Positions 54,930 through 64,000 are shown, numbered from the stretch's first letter. The stretch is DNA of 64,000 nt from Halocynthiibacter styelae (GCF_016123485.1 NZ_JADCKQ010000005.1:215661-279660), one strand, 5' to 3'. Translations and numbers: made by a program. Notes: generated by a model not told the origin, from the sequence alone.

Positions 54930-55040
54930 GGTGGTAATTTATGTGGAAAACAGACCGGGAACAACCTGCGTTACACTAGGCGACCCTTGAAGGTCAGCTT
55001 TTGTGACCTATATATAGTAAGTAACAACAAAGGGACAAAA

Positions 55041-55940
55041 ATGGATATTATTGCTGATATTTTCTCACTTCTGGGCGGCGGCGGCGTTGTTGGCCTGCTT
55101 TTTGCTCTGTTTATTATTGTCTGTATTTTCCTGGGCGTGCGCATTGTGCCACAATCGGAAAAACATGTGGTTGAACGGTTTGGTCGTCTGCGTTCTGTGA
55201 TGGGGCCGGGCATTAACTTCATCGTGCCTTTCCTGGACCGCATTGCACATAAAATCTCCATTCTGGAACGCCAGTTGCCAAATGCCAGTCAGGATGCGAT
55301 CACATCAGACAACGTATTGGTGCAGGTTGAAACCTCTGTGTTTTACCGCATCACTGAGCCAGAGCGCACAGTATACCGGATCCGCGATGTGGATGCTGCG
55401 ATCTCCACCACTGTTGCAGGTATCGTACGTGCCGAAATAGGTAAAATGGAGCTGGACGAAGTACAGTCAAACCGTGCTCAGCTGATTTCTCAGATCAAAG
55501 TTCTGGTCGAAGATGCTGTTGACGACTGGGGCATCGAAGTGACCCGGGCTGAAATCCTGGATGTAAACCTGGACCAGGCGACCCGCGATGCGATGCTGCA
55601 ACAGCTGAACGCGGAACGTGCCCGCCGTGCACAGGTGACTGAGGCTGAAGGCACCAAACGTGCAGTTGAGCTGAACGCAGACGCCGAACTTTACGCGGCT
55701 GAACAAGGTGCGAAAGCCCGACGTGTTCAGGCCGACGCCGAAGCCTATGCAACCGAAGTCGTGGCCAAAGCCATCAAAGACAACGGCATCGAAGCCGCCC
55801 AGTATCAGGTTGCCCTGAAACAGGTCGAAGCTTTGTCCGAGGTTGCAAAAGGCGCAGGCAAGCAAACCGTTCTTCTGCCGTCCAATGCGCTGGATGCCTT
55901 TGGGGATGCGTTTAACATGTTGAAAGGTGGCTCAAAATGA
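55041..55940 (+). CDS. SPFH/Band 7-domain membrane protein (paraslipin type)
   Basis: The 299-residue protein has one N-terminal membrane helix (VVGLLFALFIIVCIFLGV), the SPFH domain (RIVPQSEKHVVERFGRLRSV, PNASQDAITSDNVLVQVETS) and an alanine- and glutamate-rich coiled-coil C-terminus. Such proteins form cage-like oligomers in membranes with NfeD partners. The next gene is NfeD and overlaps by four bases. AAGGGA precedes the chosen ATG. Confidence 0.93.
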   Translation: MDIIADIFSLLGGGGVVGLLFALFIIVCIFLGVRIVPQSEKHVVERFGRLRSVMGPGINFIVPFLDRIAHKISILERQLPNASQDAITSDNVLVQVETSVFYRITEPERTVYRIRDVDAAISTTVAGIVRAEIGKMELDEVQSNRAQLISQIKVLVEDAVDDWGIEVTRAEILDVNLDQATRDAMLQQLNAERARRAQVTEAEGTKRAVELNADAELYAAEQGAKARRVQADAEAYATEVVAKAIKDNGIEAAQYQVALKQVEALSEVAKGAGKQTVLLPSNALDAFGDAFNMLKGGSK

Positions 55941-56218
55941 TCTGGACAACCTGGTGGGCCTGGCTCGCAGGCGCGCTGATCCTTGGCATCCTTGAAGTCC
56001 TGGCCCCCGGGGTGATCTTTCTGGGCTTCGCCTGCGGCGCTGCACTGGTTGGTCTGCTGTTCGCGATCGGGCCCGTCGGGGATTGGCTGGCCACATCCTT
56101 TCCGATGACCATGGTTATCTTTGCCCTTGCTTCGCTTGCCTCATGGGTCATCCTGCGGCAAGTCATGGGAAAACGGCAGAACCAGCCGAAGATTATCGAA
56201 AACGATATCAACGACTGA
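55937..56218 (+). CDS. NfeD-family membrane protein
   Basis: The 93-residue protein has two or three membrane helices (WWAWLAGALILGILEVLAPG; VIFLGFACGAALVGLLFAIG; VIFALASLASWVILRQVMG) and a very short C-terminus without the OB domain of longer NfeD proteins. It is the standard partner of the SPFH protein encoded just upstream. Confidence 0.9.
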   Translation: MIWTTWWAWLAGALILGILEVLAPGVIFLGFACGAALVGLLFAIGPVGDWLATSFPMTMVIFALASLASWVILRQVMGKRQNQPKIIENDIND

Positions 56219-56234
56219 GTTTATTCAAGACAAA

Positions 56235-56271
56235 CAAAAAGGCGGTGCATTTTCTGCACCGCCTTTTTTTT
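56235..56271. terminator. Bidirectional terminator between nfeD and pyrF
   Basis: AAAAAGGCGGTGCA and TGCACCGCCTTTTTTTT flank a 4-base loop, giving T-tracts on both strands. Confidence 0.94.
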
Positions 56272-56288
56272 AATTTCTGTAGCTCTGC

Positions 56289-56999
56289 TCAGAGAGCCGC
56301 CAGTTCTTCCACGATCGACTGTGCCGCTTTGCGCGGATCTTCTGCACGCCAGATCGGACGACCGACAACAATATGATCTGCACCATTGGAAATCGCCTGG
56401 GCTGGTGTGGTGATGCGTTTCTGATCCCCTGCATCCGCGCCCGTAGGACGCACGCCAGGAGTTACGATCAGCTTACCCTCTGCTTCCGGCAATGCGCGGA
56501 TCACGGTTGCTTCATGCGGGGAGGCAATCACACCATCTGCACCAGCCAGGAAAGCCTTTCCGGCCCGTTCTTGCACCAGATCTTTGATGTCGCCTGGTTT
56601 GATCAGCGCGCCATCAAGATCCTGCCGATCCAGTGATGTCAGAATGGTCACAGCCAGAATTTTCGTATCTGCGCTGCCTTTGCCTTCCTGTGCGGCTTTC
56701 ACCACATAGGGATCACCGTGAACTGTCAGGAAATCGAGTTCAAACTGCATCAACCCGCGCACCGCGTTTTCAATGGTTGCGCCGATATCGAACAACTTCA
56801 GATCCATAAAGATCTTTTTGCCGAATTCGCCCTTCAGTTCATTCGCAAGCGCCATGCCACCATTGGACAGCATGCCAAGGCCAATTTTGTAGAAACTGAC
56901 GGCATCACCAAGTTGCGCTGCAACTTCCATTCCGGTGATTGCATTCGGAACATCGAGGGCAACAATCAATCGATCATCTGAGGCACGCATATCTGACAT
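56289..56999 (-). CDS. pyrF: Orotidine 5'-phosphate decarboxylase
   Basis: The 236-residue enzyme converts OMP to UMP. DDRLIVALDVPN at the start, FMDLKLFDIGATIEN with the catalytic Asp/Lys group, GVIASPHEATVIR and TPGVRPTGADAGDQKRI are the conserved parts. The start MSDMRASDDR has AAGGGAG upstream. Confidence 0.96.
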   Translation of the reverse strand: MSDMRASDDRLIVALDVPNAITGMEVAAQLGDAVSFYKIGLGMLSNGGMALANELKGEFGKKIFMDLKLFDIGATIENAVRGLMQFELDFLTVHGDPYVVKAAQEGKGSADTKILAVTILTSLDRQDLDGALIKPGDIKDLVQERAGKAFLAGADGVIASPHEATVIRALPEAEGKLIVTPGVRPTGADAGDQKRITTPAQAISNGADHIVVGRPIWRAEDPRKAAQSIVEELAAL

Positions 57000-57069
57000 A
57001 GGAAACTCCCTTGCTGAAGGTTTCCCTCTCATAGGGGCTCAAAGCAGATCGGGCAAGACAGTGCCCACC

Positions 57070-57315
57070 TCAGCCCCGTGAGGATGGGCGAATAACCTGT
57101 GGCGGATCCCCGGGAAAATGCGCACCGACATCTTCAAGATACCTTGCCCTTCCAAATAGTTTTGCCTTGGGGAGCTGTTGTTTTTTTAAGGGCATTTTCT
57201 CAAATCGTTTCACGAATTCTCTGACCGCCTGCGGCAGTCCCCTCTCTCGCATATGCTTCTTTTCTATATCACGATCTTCCCGCGGCACCGGTTTGATGTT
57301 TATTTCCATCCGCAT
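57070..57315 (-). CDS. Small basic protein of unknown function
   Basis: The frame codes for 81 residues, basic and rich in Arg, Lys and Pro (ERGLPQAVREFVKRFEKMPL, then KKQQLPKAKLFGRARYLEDV). I do not recognise a family. The ATG is preceded by GGAAGGG and lies three bases after the stop of another small frame, which looks like a real two-gene operon. A second in-frame ATG two codons later could also start it. Confidence 0.45.
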   Translation of the reverse strand: MRMEINIKPVPREDRDIEKKHMRERGLPQAVREFVKRFEKMPLKKQQLPKAKLFGRARYLEDVGAHFPGDPPQVIRPSSRG

Positions 57316-57318
57316 TGA

Positions 57319-57525
57319 TCAGCACCCTTCCGCATTATTTGCAGCCGGATACAGACCAGTCGTGGCTTCAAATCCAATCGTTACAAAAGGCCAGAATATC
57401 CTGTCTGTTATTGCGATCCGCACGCCAAGGTTTCTCTGATCAAGTGATATGAACTCAATGCAACCTTCATACCTGAGTTCCCGCGCCATACATTCTGCGT
57501 TCAGCATCCGACTGTTAAACTGCAT
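57319..57525 (-). CDS. Small protein of unknown function, weakly PilZ-like
   Basis: The 68-residue product (MQFNSRMLNAECMARELRYE, then GCIEFISLDQRNLGVRIAIT) has a pattern of short beta strands that faintly recalls a PilZ barrel, but the RxxxR motif is not clear. GGAG lies seven bases before this ATG (another ATG is one codon earlier). The DNA here is less GC-rich than the flanking genes. A spurious frame cannot be ruled out. Confidence 0.4.
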   Translation of the reverse strand: MQFNSRMLNAECMARELRYEGCIEFISLDQRNLGVRIAITDRIFWPFVTIGFEATTGLYPAANNAEGC

Positions 57526-57630
57526 CATTCTGCTCCGGTTCTTATAACTGTCTGCTACTCAACCATCAGATGGTAAAATTTCACTAAACGTCCGATCACA
57601 TAGGGAAATTATCTGATTTCACTGCCAGCA

Positions 57631-57660
57631 CTTGAGTTTTTCTCAAAACGTCCCATCTTT
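57631..57660 (+). promoter_or_regulatory. Sigma-32 (RpoH)-like promoter of clpB
   Basis: CTTGAG at 57631-57636, a 15-base spacer and CCCATCTTT at 57652-57660 match the heat-shock sigma consensus (CTTGAA, 13-17 bases, CCCCATnT). It lies 71 bp before the clpB start, as expected for a heat-shock gene. Confidence 0.7.
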
Positions 57661-57730
57661 ATGAGTGAGGCTTCAGCAGGTTGCGCCAGACATTGGGCAA
57701 CCCATTCGAAGCGCTTAAAAGGAGAGAACG

Positions 57731-60346
57731 ATGAACCTCGAAAAGTTCACAGAGCGGTCCCGCGGTTTTCTGCAGGCGGCCCAGACGATTGCTACGCGGG
57801 AAAGCCATCAACGGCTTGGCCCTGAACACCTTCTGAAAGCCCTGCTAGACGACGACCAAGGTCTGGCCGCAAACCTGATCGCTGCTGCCGGCGGTGATGC
57901 GAAGCGCGTGCGGGACACCCTTGATGTCACCATGGGTAAAATTGCCAAAGTCACGGGCGATACAGGCCAGGTTTATATGGACAGCCAAACTGGTAAAGTC
58001 CTGGCAGAGGCGGAGAAAATCGCCACAAAAGCCGGTGATAGCTTCGTACCTGTCGAACGTATTCTGATGGCCCTGGCGTTGGTGAAATCCAAAGCGAAAG
58101 AGGCATTGGACGCCGGGAACGTTTCCGCCCAGAAGCTGAATGAAGCGATCAATGATATCCGCAAAGGCCGCACTGCTGATACAGCAAGCGCCGAAGACGG
58201 TTATGATGCGCTGAAGAAATACGCGAGTGATCTGACCGAAGCCGCACGCGAGGGCAAAATCGACCCTATTATTGGCCGTGACGAAGAAATTCGCCGCACC
58301 ATGCAGGTTCTGTCGCGCCGCACCAAGAATAACCCGGTTCTGATCGGGGAACCAGGCGTGGGCAAAACCGCGATTGCTGAAGGTCTTGCCCTGCGGATCG
58401 TCAATGGCGATGTACCGGAAAGCATTGCGAACAAAAAACTGCTTTCGCTGGATATGGGGGCGCTGATTGCTGGCGCAAAATATCGTGGTGAGTTCGAAGA
58501 ACGCCTGAAATCTGTCCTGACCGAAGTGTCAGAGGCTGCTGGTGAAATCATCCTGTTCATTGATGAAATGCACACGCTGGTTGGTGCCGGAAAAGGTGAC
58601 GGCGCGATGGATGCCGCCAACCTGATTAAGCCCGCTTTGGCCCGTGGTGAATTGCACTGCGTTGGCGCGACCACGCTGGATGAATACCGCAAACACGTGG
58701 AAAAAGACGCAGCCCTTGCGCGGCGTTTTCAGCCGGTCGTGGTCGAAGAACCCACTGTTCCCGATACGATTTCCATCCTGCGTGGCATCAAAGAAAAATA
58801 CGAGATGCACCATGGTGTGCGGATTTCCGACAGCGCACTTGTATCTGCGGCAACGCTTTCGCACCGCTATATCACCGATCGGTTCCTGCCGGATAAGGCG
58901 ATTGACCTGATGGACGAAGCCGCGTCCCGCCTGCGCATGGAAGTGGACAGCAAGCCAGAAGAGCTGGACGCGCTGGACCGTGAAATTCTGCAGAAACAGA
59001 TCGAAGCCGAGGCCTTACGCCTGGAAGATGACGTAGCTAGCAAGGATCGTCTGAAGACACTTGAAAAAGAACTGTCTGATCTGGAGCAACGATCTGCCGA
59101 AATGACGGCGCAATGGCAGGGCGAACGCGATAAGATGAATTCTGCGCGGGATATGAAAGAAAGCCTTGATCGTGCCCGGGCGGATCTGGAAATCGCAAAG
59201 CGCGAAGGCAATCTCGCCCGTGCGGGTGAATTGTCTTATGGTGTGATCCCTGAGCTTGAGAAAACACTGGCCGAAGCCGAAGGTCTGGAAGATGCCAAAA
59301 TGGTGTCTGAGGCCGTACGTCCGGAACAGATCGCCCAGGTGGTGGAACGATGGACGGGCATTCCGACCTCGCGCATGCTGGAAGGTGAACGTGAGAAACT
59401 GCTGCGTATGGAAGACGAGCTTGGCAAACGCGTGATTGGTCAACGGTCCGCTGTCACGGCCGTTTCCAATGCCGTGCGTCGGGCACGTGCCGGGTTGAAT
59501 GATGAAGGTCGTCCGCTGGGCAGCTTCCTGTTCCTTGGGCCAACGGGTGTGGGTAAAACCGAACTAACCAAGGCCGTCGCGGAATTCCTGTTTGATGACG
59601 ACAGCGCGATGGTGCGCATTGATATGTCCGAATTCATGGAAAAACATGCGGTTTCCCGTCTGATTGGCGCCCCTCCCGGCTATGTTGGCTATGACGAAGG
59701 CGGCGTTCTGACCGAAGCCGTACGGCGTAAGCCTTATCAGGTGGTGCTGTTTGACGAGGTCGAAAAAGCCCACCCGGATGTGTTCAACGTGCTTTTGCAG
59801 GTGCTTGATGACGGGCAGCTGACCGATGGCCAGGGGCGCACTGTTGATTTCAAACAGACGTTGATCATCCTGACATCTAACCTTGGTGCACAGGCGCTGT
59901 CACAACTGCCCGAAGGGGCTGACGCAGCAGATGCAAAGCGCGATGTCATGGATGCGGTGCGCACCCATTTCCGTCCGGAGTTCCTGAACCGCCTGGATGA
60001 AACCATCATCTTTGACCGGCTGGCCCGCGGCGATATGGACGGCATCGTTGATATTCAGCTGGCACGGCTGGGTAAACGCCTGGCGGGGCGCAAAATCAAC
60101 CTGGAACTGGATGACACAGCCAAAACCTGGCTTGCGGATGAAGGCTATGACCCGGTCTTTGGCGCACGTCCGCTGAAACGGGTGATCCAGCGCGCATTGC
60201 AGGATCGTCTGGCTGAAATGATTCTCTCAGGCGACATTCTGGATGGTGCGACGATCCCTGTCAGCGCCGGAACGGATGGGCTGGTTGTCGGTGACCGAAT
60301 TTCAGAAAGCTCCCAAACCCCGCCGGATGAAGCGGTGGTTCACTAA
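57731..60346 (+). CDS. clpB: ATP-dependent disaggregase ClpB
   Basis: The 871-residue chaperone has the Clp N-domain (1-145), first AAA+ domain with [13 protein letters not shown] at 206-218, the middle coiled-coil domain (about 405-525, [20 protein letters not shown]), the second AAA+ domain with [16 protein letters not shown] near 605, and a C-terminal domain. It resolves protein aggregates with DnaK. AAAGGAGAG precedes the ATG. A sigma-32-like promoter upstream and a terminator downstream make it a single-gene unit. Confidence 0.97.
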   Translation: MNLEKFTERSRGFLQAAQTIATRESHQRLGPEHLLKALLDDDQGLAANLIAAAGGDAKRVRDTLDVTMGKIAKVTGDTGQVYMDSQTGKVLAEAEKIATKAGDSFVPVERILMALALVKSKAKEALDAGNVSAQKLNEAINDIRKGRTADTASAEDGYDALKKYASDLTEAAREGKIDPIIGRDEEIRRTMQVLSRRTKNNPVLIGEPGVGKTAIAEGLALRIVNGDVPESIANKKLLSLDMGALIAGAKYRGEFEERLKSVLTEVSEAAGEIILFIDEMHTLVGAGKGDGAMDAANLIKPALARGELHCVGATTLDEYRKHVEKDAALARRFQPVVVEEPTVPDTISILRGIKEKYEMHHGVRISDSALVSAATLSHRYITDRFLPDKAIDLMDEAASRLRMEVDSKPEELDALDREILQKQIEAEALRLEDDVASKDRLKTLEKELSDLEQRSAEMTAQWQGERDKMNSARDMKESLDRARADLEIAKREGNLARAGELSYGVIPELEKTLAEAEGLEDAKMVSEAVRPEQIAQVVERWTGIPTSRMLEGEREKLLRMEDELGKRVIGQRSAVTAVSNAVRRARAGLNDEGRPLGSFLFLGPTGVGKTELTKAVAEFLFDDDSAMVRIDMSEFMEKHAVSRLIGAPPGYVGYDEGGVLTEAVRRKPYQVVLFDEVEKAHPDVFNVLLQVLDDGQLTDGQGRTVDFKQTLIILTSNLGAQALSQLPEGADAADAKRDVMDAVRTHFRPEFLNRLDETIIFDRLARGDMDGIVDIQLARLGKRLAGRKINLELDDTAKTWLADEGYDPVFGARPLKRVIQRALQDRLAEMILSGDILDGATIPVSAGTDGLVVGDRISESSQTPPDEAVVH

Positions 60347-60350
60347 AAGA

Positions 60351-60379
60351 AAAGCCCGCCAGAAATGGCGGGCTTTTTT
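60351..60379 (+). terminator. Intrinsic terminator of clpB
   Basis: AAAGCCCGCC-agaaat-GGCGGGCTTTTTTG lies four bases after the clpB stop. Confidence 0.94.
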
Positions 60380-60826
60380 GTGAGGTCTGAGAAAATGTAG
60401 GGCCGAGCATAAACTTGCACTGTGTCGGCGCTTTTATTGAGAAAATTTCATTTTCATATCGCTAACTTTGCACTCAATCTTGACCATAACTTTGCACCGC
60501 AATTTTGGCGGCTTTCCAAGCGTTGCTATCGTTCGTGATCTGCGAATCCCAAAGGAAGCGAACGGCCCAAGGCCGCCGCTGAGCGCTATTTTGAAATGCT
60601 GCAGTTGCAGCTCACCCGATGCGGTCATTGCCCCAATGTGCAGCATTATTGGTAGCCAGAGGCCTGACACACGGAGTGTTCAGACATTCGTTGCGAGTTT
60701 ATTGCCTGCTATTTTCATATTTCATTCGACCTAAAACACAGCACATGCAGCAAGCGGCTGCTGCATGTGTCAGGTGGTCAATAACATAGCCATATGAAGT
60801 TCAGCTTGAACCCATTTCAACAGGTG
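60380..60826. other. 447-bp region with no gene; scattered short repeats
   Basis: I see no convincing coding frame. TAACTTTGCAC occurs at 60463-60473 and 60487-60497, and a near copy TAAACTTGCAC at 60410-60420. The rest is lower in GC than the genes around it, with a stretch (60550-60660) that looks like eroded intergenic repeat. An 11-bp stem-loop lies near its right end. Confidence 0.5.
60742..60769 (-). terminator. Stem-loop downstream of the thiolase gene
   Basis: CACATGCAGCA and TGCTGCATGTG form a perfect 11-bp stem with a 6-base loop, 58 bases past the thiolase stop. On the minus strand TGTTTTAGG follows after a few bases, so it may end the fadJ-thiolase transcript. Confidence 0.6.
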
Positions 60827-62011
60827 TTAGGCGACTTCAAAAAGTGCAGCAACCCCCATGCCTCCGCCCACACACATAGACGTCACCACGTATTTTACGC
60901 CACGGCGTTTTCCTTCCAACAGGGCATGTCCAACCTGTCTGGCGCCGGTCATGCCATAGGGATGGCCAATGGAAATCGCGCCACCATTCACATTGTAGAT
61001 CCTCGGGTCGATGCCAAGATGATCACGACAGAAGAGAGCCTGACAAGCGAAGGCCTCGTTCAGCTCCCAAAGCCCAATGTCTTTGATGTTAAGACCGGCG
61101 TTCTTTAGCAACTTAGGAATGGCATAAATTGGGCCGATCCCCATCTCTTCCGGTGCGTTTCCTGCAACAGCCATGCCGCGATAAATACCCAGCGGAGTGA
61201 GGCCCTGCTGCTCGGTCATTTTTCGGTCCATCAGCACACAGGCCGATGCTCCATCTGAAAGCTGGCTTGCATTTCCGGCTGTGATCGAACCACCTTCGAC
61301 AATCGCATTCAGCTGACCAAGTGTTTCGGCCGTGGTGCCCGGCCTGTTGCCTTCGTCCTTTGACAAGGTCACTTCTTCCAGGGTCTCTTCCCCGGTTTCT
61401 CGGTTCTTAACTCTCTTGATAGATGTGATCGGGACGATCTCATCGTCAAAGGCGCCAGCGTCCTGAGCCCGTGCTGTCCGCTCCTGCGAAAGTGCCGCGT
61501 ATTCATCTTGGGCCTCACGGCTTAGCCCAAAGGTGCGCGCGACGTTTTCGGCCGTCATTAACATCGGCATGTAAGCATGTTCAGATTGGGCGGTGACACT
61601 TGGGTCCTTTTCATCGCCAGCCCATTTCAGATATGCATTTTGCACTGCCGAGATATTCTCTTGCCCCCCTGCAACCGCAACATCCTGCCCATCGACAATG
61701 ATCTGTTTTGCGGCCGTCGCAATGGCCATCAGTCCCGAAGAACACTGCCGGTCGATTGTCTGACCTGCAACTGTGTTGGGAAGACCTGCCGCCAATGCAG
61801 ATAGCCTTCCAACATTCATCCCACCCGTTCCAGCAGTCAAAACCGACCCGACGACAACATCTTCGATCAACGCGGGGTCTACGCCTGCGCGTTCAACCGC
61901 GTGTGCGATCGCGTGGCCCATCATGGTCGGTGATTTGATGTTGTTTAGCGACCCCTTGAAGGCCACGCCAATTGGGGTTCGTGCTGTTGAGACGATAACG
62001 GCTTCTCTCAT
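60827..62011 (-). CDS. Acetyl-CoA C-acyltransferase (thiolase)
   Basis: The 394-residue thiolase cleaves 3-ketoacyl-CoA in beta-oxidation. The nucleophilic Cys lies in IDRQCSSGLMAIA, the His in NGGAISIGHPYGMTGAR, and the second Cys in TSMCVGGGMGVAALF. It has the normal length of about 390. Its ATG overlaps the stop of the FadJ-type gene by four bases, as in a fadBA-type operon. With the 5' end of the upstream gene lost to an IS element, transcription of this gene may have been altered. Confidence 0.93.
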   Translation of the reverse strand: MREAVIVSTARTPIGVAFKGSLNNIKSPTMMGHAIAHAVERAGVDPALIEDVVVGSVLTAGTGGMNVGRLSALAAGLPNTVAGQTIDRQCSSGLMAIATAAKQIIVDGQDVAVAGGQENISAVQNAYLKWAGDEKDPSVTAQSEHAYMPMLMTAENVARTFGLSREAQDEYAALSQERTARAQDAGAFDDEIVPITSIKRVKNRETGEETLEEVTLSKDEGNRPGTTAETLGQLNAIVEGGSITAGNASQLSDGASACVLMDRKMTEQQGLTPLGIYRGMAVAGNAPEEMGIGPIYAIPKLLKNAGLNIKDIGLWELNEAFACQALFCRDHLGIDPRIYNVNGGAISIGHPYGMTGARQVGHALLEGKRRGVKYVVTSMCVGGGMGVAALFEVA

Positions 62012-63879
62012 GATTTTTCCTTTTTGGCATCGAAATGCTCTGCAAGTGTCACGCCAGAAGACACTAATTCTGTCAACAAACGCGCAGGCGTGAACCACAT
62101 TTCACCGTAGGCACCAAGTGACTGTCGATAATGGTTCATTCGGTTCAGAACATGGGCTAACCCGATTTCATCGGCATAATGCATCGGACCTCCACGCCAA
62201 TTTGGGAAGCCATAGCCATTGGCCCAAATTAGATCACAATCACCGGGGCGCGTTGCGATGCCTTTTTCCAAGATCAAAAAACCCTCGTTGATCAGAGGAT
62301 ACAGGCACCGTTCAAGGATTTCCTGGTCGTTGATATCCCGGCGGGCCACGCCAAGTTCTTCTGCAAGTGCGGCGCTTATTTGCATGATCTCGGGGTCTTC
62401 GGCCCGTGTGCGGCCCTCATAGAGGTAACTTCCACGTCCGGTTTTCTGACCCAACCGGCCCAATTCAAACAACCTGTCCTGAACCGCCTGATATGCCGGG
62501 TCATGGGCAATTTCATCTCGCCGTTCCTGACGCACGCGTGCGCCCACATCGACTCCAGCCAGATCTGCCATCGCGTGAATGCCCATGGCCATGCCAAAAT
62601 TCTCGAGGACATCATCCACCTGTTTGGGGGTCGCCCCCTCCAGAAGTAGACGCGAGCCTTCGCGGAAATACGGCTCCAGCATCCGGTTTCCAACAAACCC
62701 GTAGCACACGCCCACCGTGACAGGGAGCTTTCGGATCTTCTTGGCGGTTTTGATGGCCGTCGCAATGACGTCAGCCGCAGTTTTGGCGCCACGCACCACC
62801 TCCAGCAACCGCATGATGTTTGCAGGGCTGAAGAAATGAAGACCAATCACATCTTCCGGACGAGACGTGACTGCGGCGATTTCATCAATGTCCAATGTCG
62901 ATGTGTTCGAGGCCAGTATGGCACCTTGTTTTGCATGTCGGTCCAAGTTTTCGAAAATCTGACGTTTGACATCCATGTTTTCAAACGCCGCCTCGATGAT
63001 CAGATCGGCATCGCTCAGGTCTGCATAGTTAAGCGCCCCTGAGGCGTTAGACGAGAAGATCTGAGCGCGATCAGCACTCAGCCGTCCTTTATCGACAGCA
63101 CGTTGAAAATGCTGAGATATTTGATCCAACCCCTGATCCAGAGCGCCTTGTGTGGTTTCCAATAACGTGACCGGATACCCGGCCTGAAGAAAGGCGATGG
63201 CAATACCGCGTCCCATTGTTCCGGCCCCAATCACCGCGACCGATGCGATGTCACGTGGCCGGTTCGCGCGGGCAACGCCTGGAACTTTCGTACATTCGCG
63301 CTCAGCAAAGAACAGATGGCGGCCCGCACGCGATTGCGGTGTATCCAACAGTTCGGCAAAACCTGCTTTTTCTTGCCTCAGACCCTCGGTCAGGGGCAAG
63401 TCGCACGCGGCCTCAATCGAGGTGAGGCATCGTTGTGGCGCAACAAGATTTTTGGTTTTCGCTTCAATGCTGCGGCGAAAATCCGCAAGAAACCCGTGGG
63501 GATCAGGGTGGGCAACCCGCATGTCTGCGCAATTGCGCTTAGGCGCCTCCAGACGGGCGATTTCGGTAGCGAAATCCACAGCTCGCGCACGAAAGTCCTG
63601 ATCGTTCTCATACAGCTTGTCGACCAATCCGCACGACAGGGCAAAATCTCCGCTTACTGGATCCCCTGACAGAATCATGCGTGTCGCGGCCTCTAATCCG
63701 GCAATCCGTGGCAGTCGTTGGGTGCCCCCAGCGCCGGGCAGCAGGCCCAGCTTGATCTCGGGCAAGCCCATCACCGCATCTGGTGTCGCAACACGGTAGT
63801 CACAGGCAAGCGCGATTTCTAAAGCGCCCCCCATTGCAGGGCCCGCGATAGCCGCGATAACCGGTATCCGGCATGGACC
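62008..63879 (-). pseudogene. FadJ/FadB-type multifunctional beta-oxidation protein, 5' end removed by an IS element
   Basis: About 620 residues of a protein that is normally near 700 remain. The hydratase domain begins only at CRIPVIAAIAGPAMGGALEI; both catalytic glutamates are kept (in GALEIALAC and GLPEIKLGLLPGAGG) but roughly the first 80-90 residues, including the oxyanion-hole strand, are gone. The 3-hydroxyacyl-CoA dehydrogenase half is intact: VAVIGAGTMGRGIAIAFLQA and the catalytic His in GLHFFSPANIMRL. The frame stays open to 63951 through IS sequence, which gives about 25 unrelated residues (MEKPRRFRKESGLNEHLGR), so a truncated, dehydrogenase-only product is possible. Confidence 0.85.
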
Positions 63880-64000
63880 TGTCTCGCTTTCGTGCCGCCC
63901 CAAGTGCTCGTTTAAGCCACTTTCCTTTCGAAAGCGACGGGGCTTTTCCACCCCAATGCTGAGTGGCGGCGACGTGGATTGTAGAACCCGTTTATATATT
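63880..64000 (-). mobile_element. IS3-family insertion sequence, one end only
   Basis: The 121 bases at the right edge read on the minus strand as the C-terminus of an IS3-type transposase followed by an IS end. The boundary with the fadJ remnant is placed at TGTCTCGCTTTCGTGCC (plus strand from 63880), starting with TG as IS3 ends do. The rest of the element lies outside the window, so the second terminal repeat and target duplication cannot be seen. Confidence 0.8.
63912..64000 (-). CDS. IS3-family transposase OrfB, C-terminal fragment
   Basis: The last 28 codons (YINGFYNPRRRHSALGWKSP, then VAFERKVA and stop) are the classic end of the IS3-family DDE transposase, with the YNPRRRHSALG block. 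The gene continues beyond the right edge. The transposase reads in the same direction as the truncated fadJ, so read-through from the element could drive the fadJ remnant and the thiolase. Confidence 0.85.
   Translation of the reverse strand, partial: YINGFYNPRRRHSALGWKSPVAFERKVA

Noticed and set aside
54930..55040. LexA (SOS) box upstream of dinB
   Set aside because: I looked for the alphaproteobacterial GTTC-N7-GTTC pattern in the gap upstream of dinB and found none.

Overview
The window is a chromosomal segment of an alphaproteobacterium, most likely a marine Rhodobacterales (Roseobacter-type Rhodobacteraceae). The call rests on gene content and family type: the rbfA-truB-rpsO-pnp set, LivFGHMK-like transport genes beside a CoA ligase, DUF6525, DUF5665, DUF1674 and DUF3035 proteins, a roseobacter-style Hint-domain protein, the C-minus form of ribosomal protein L36, and a MutL carrying an endonuclease motif. 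I cannot name a genus from sequence alone. Coding density is high, with about 62 protein genes, one tRNA, many intrinsic terminators and one insertion sequence cut by the right edge.

Layout. 1-5.7 kb: end of a RarD transporter, an RNA pseudouridine synthase, a KAS III-type enzyme, an aldehyde dehydrogenase, a strict 1-Cys peroxiredoxin and an aquaporin. 5.8-16.4 kb: pnp, rpsO, truB and rbfA, all on the minus strand but separated by unrelated genes: a Zur-box-controlled COG0523 metallochaperone with a DUF6525 partner, an RTX protein, DUF5665/DUF1643 proteins, a VOC protein and a small secreted protein. 16.4-30.7 kb: dapB, a Tat-exported metallo-beta-lactamase-fold enzyme, NIPSNAP and DUF1674 proteins, then a long plus-strand run rsmB, heparinase-like, purH, lspA, DUF3035 lipoprotein, two M16 peptidases, mutL, rmuC. 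30.7-38.9 kb: DUF481 outer-membrane protein, Hint-domain protein, orphan formate dehydrogenase alpha subunit, and a GST-saccharopine dehydrogenase-saccharopine reductase operon.

38.9-51.2 kb is the most coherent accessory module. A minus-strand operon (two Lin0512-family proteins, a PAS hybrid histidine kinase, an OmpR-type response regulator) diverges from a plus-strand operon (large acyl-CoA ligase, LivG-, LivH-, LivM-, LivK- and LivF-like transporter parts, and a PaaK-like ligase homologue with a degenerate P-loop). The 235-bp divergent promoter carries two adjacent 10-bp direct repeats. I infer a sensor-controlled system that imports a carboxylic acid and activates it to its CoA thioester; the substrate is unknown.

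51.3-64 kb: an outer-membrane barrel-like protein, rpmJ, tRNA-Val(GAC), N-formylglutamate amidohydrolase, dinB, an SPFH/NfeD pair, pyrF, two small unknown genes, clpB with a sigma-32-like promoter, then a thiolase and a FadJ-type multifunctional protein whose 5' end has been removed by an IS3-family element running off the right edge.

The most unusual non-coding signal is an 11-bp-periodic TGCAT array present at two distant places (13.64 kb and 32.97 kb). At both it lies 150-230 bp upstream of a gene for a probable exported protein, which suggests a shared operator for an OmpR/PhoB-type regulator.
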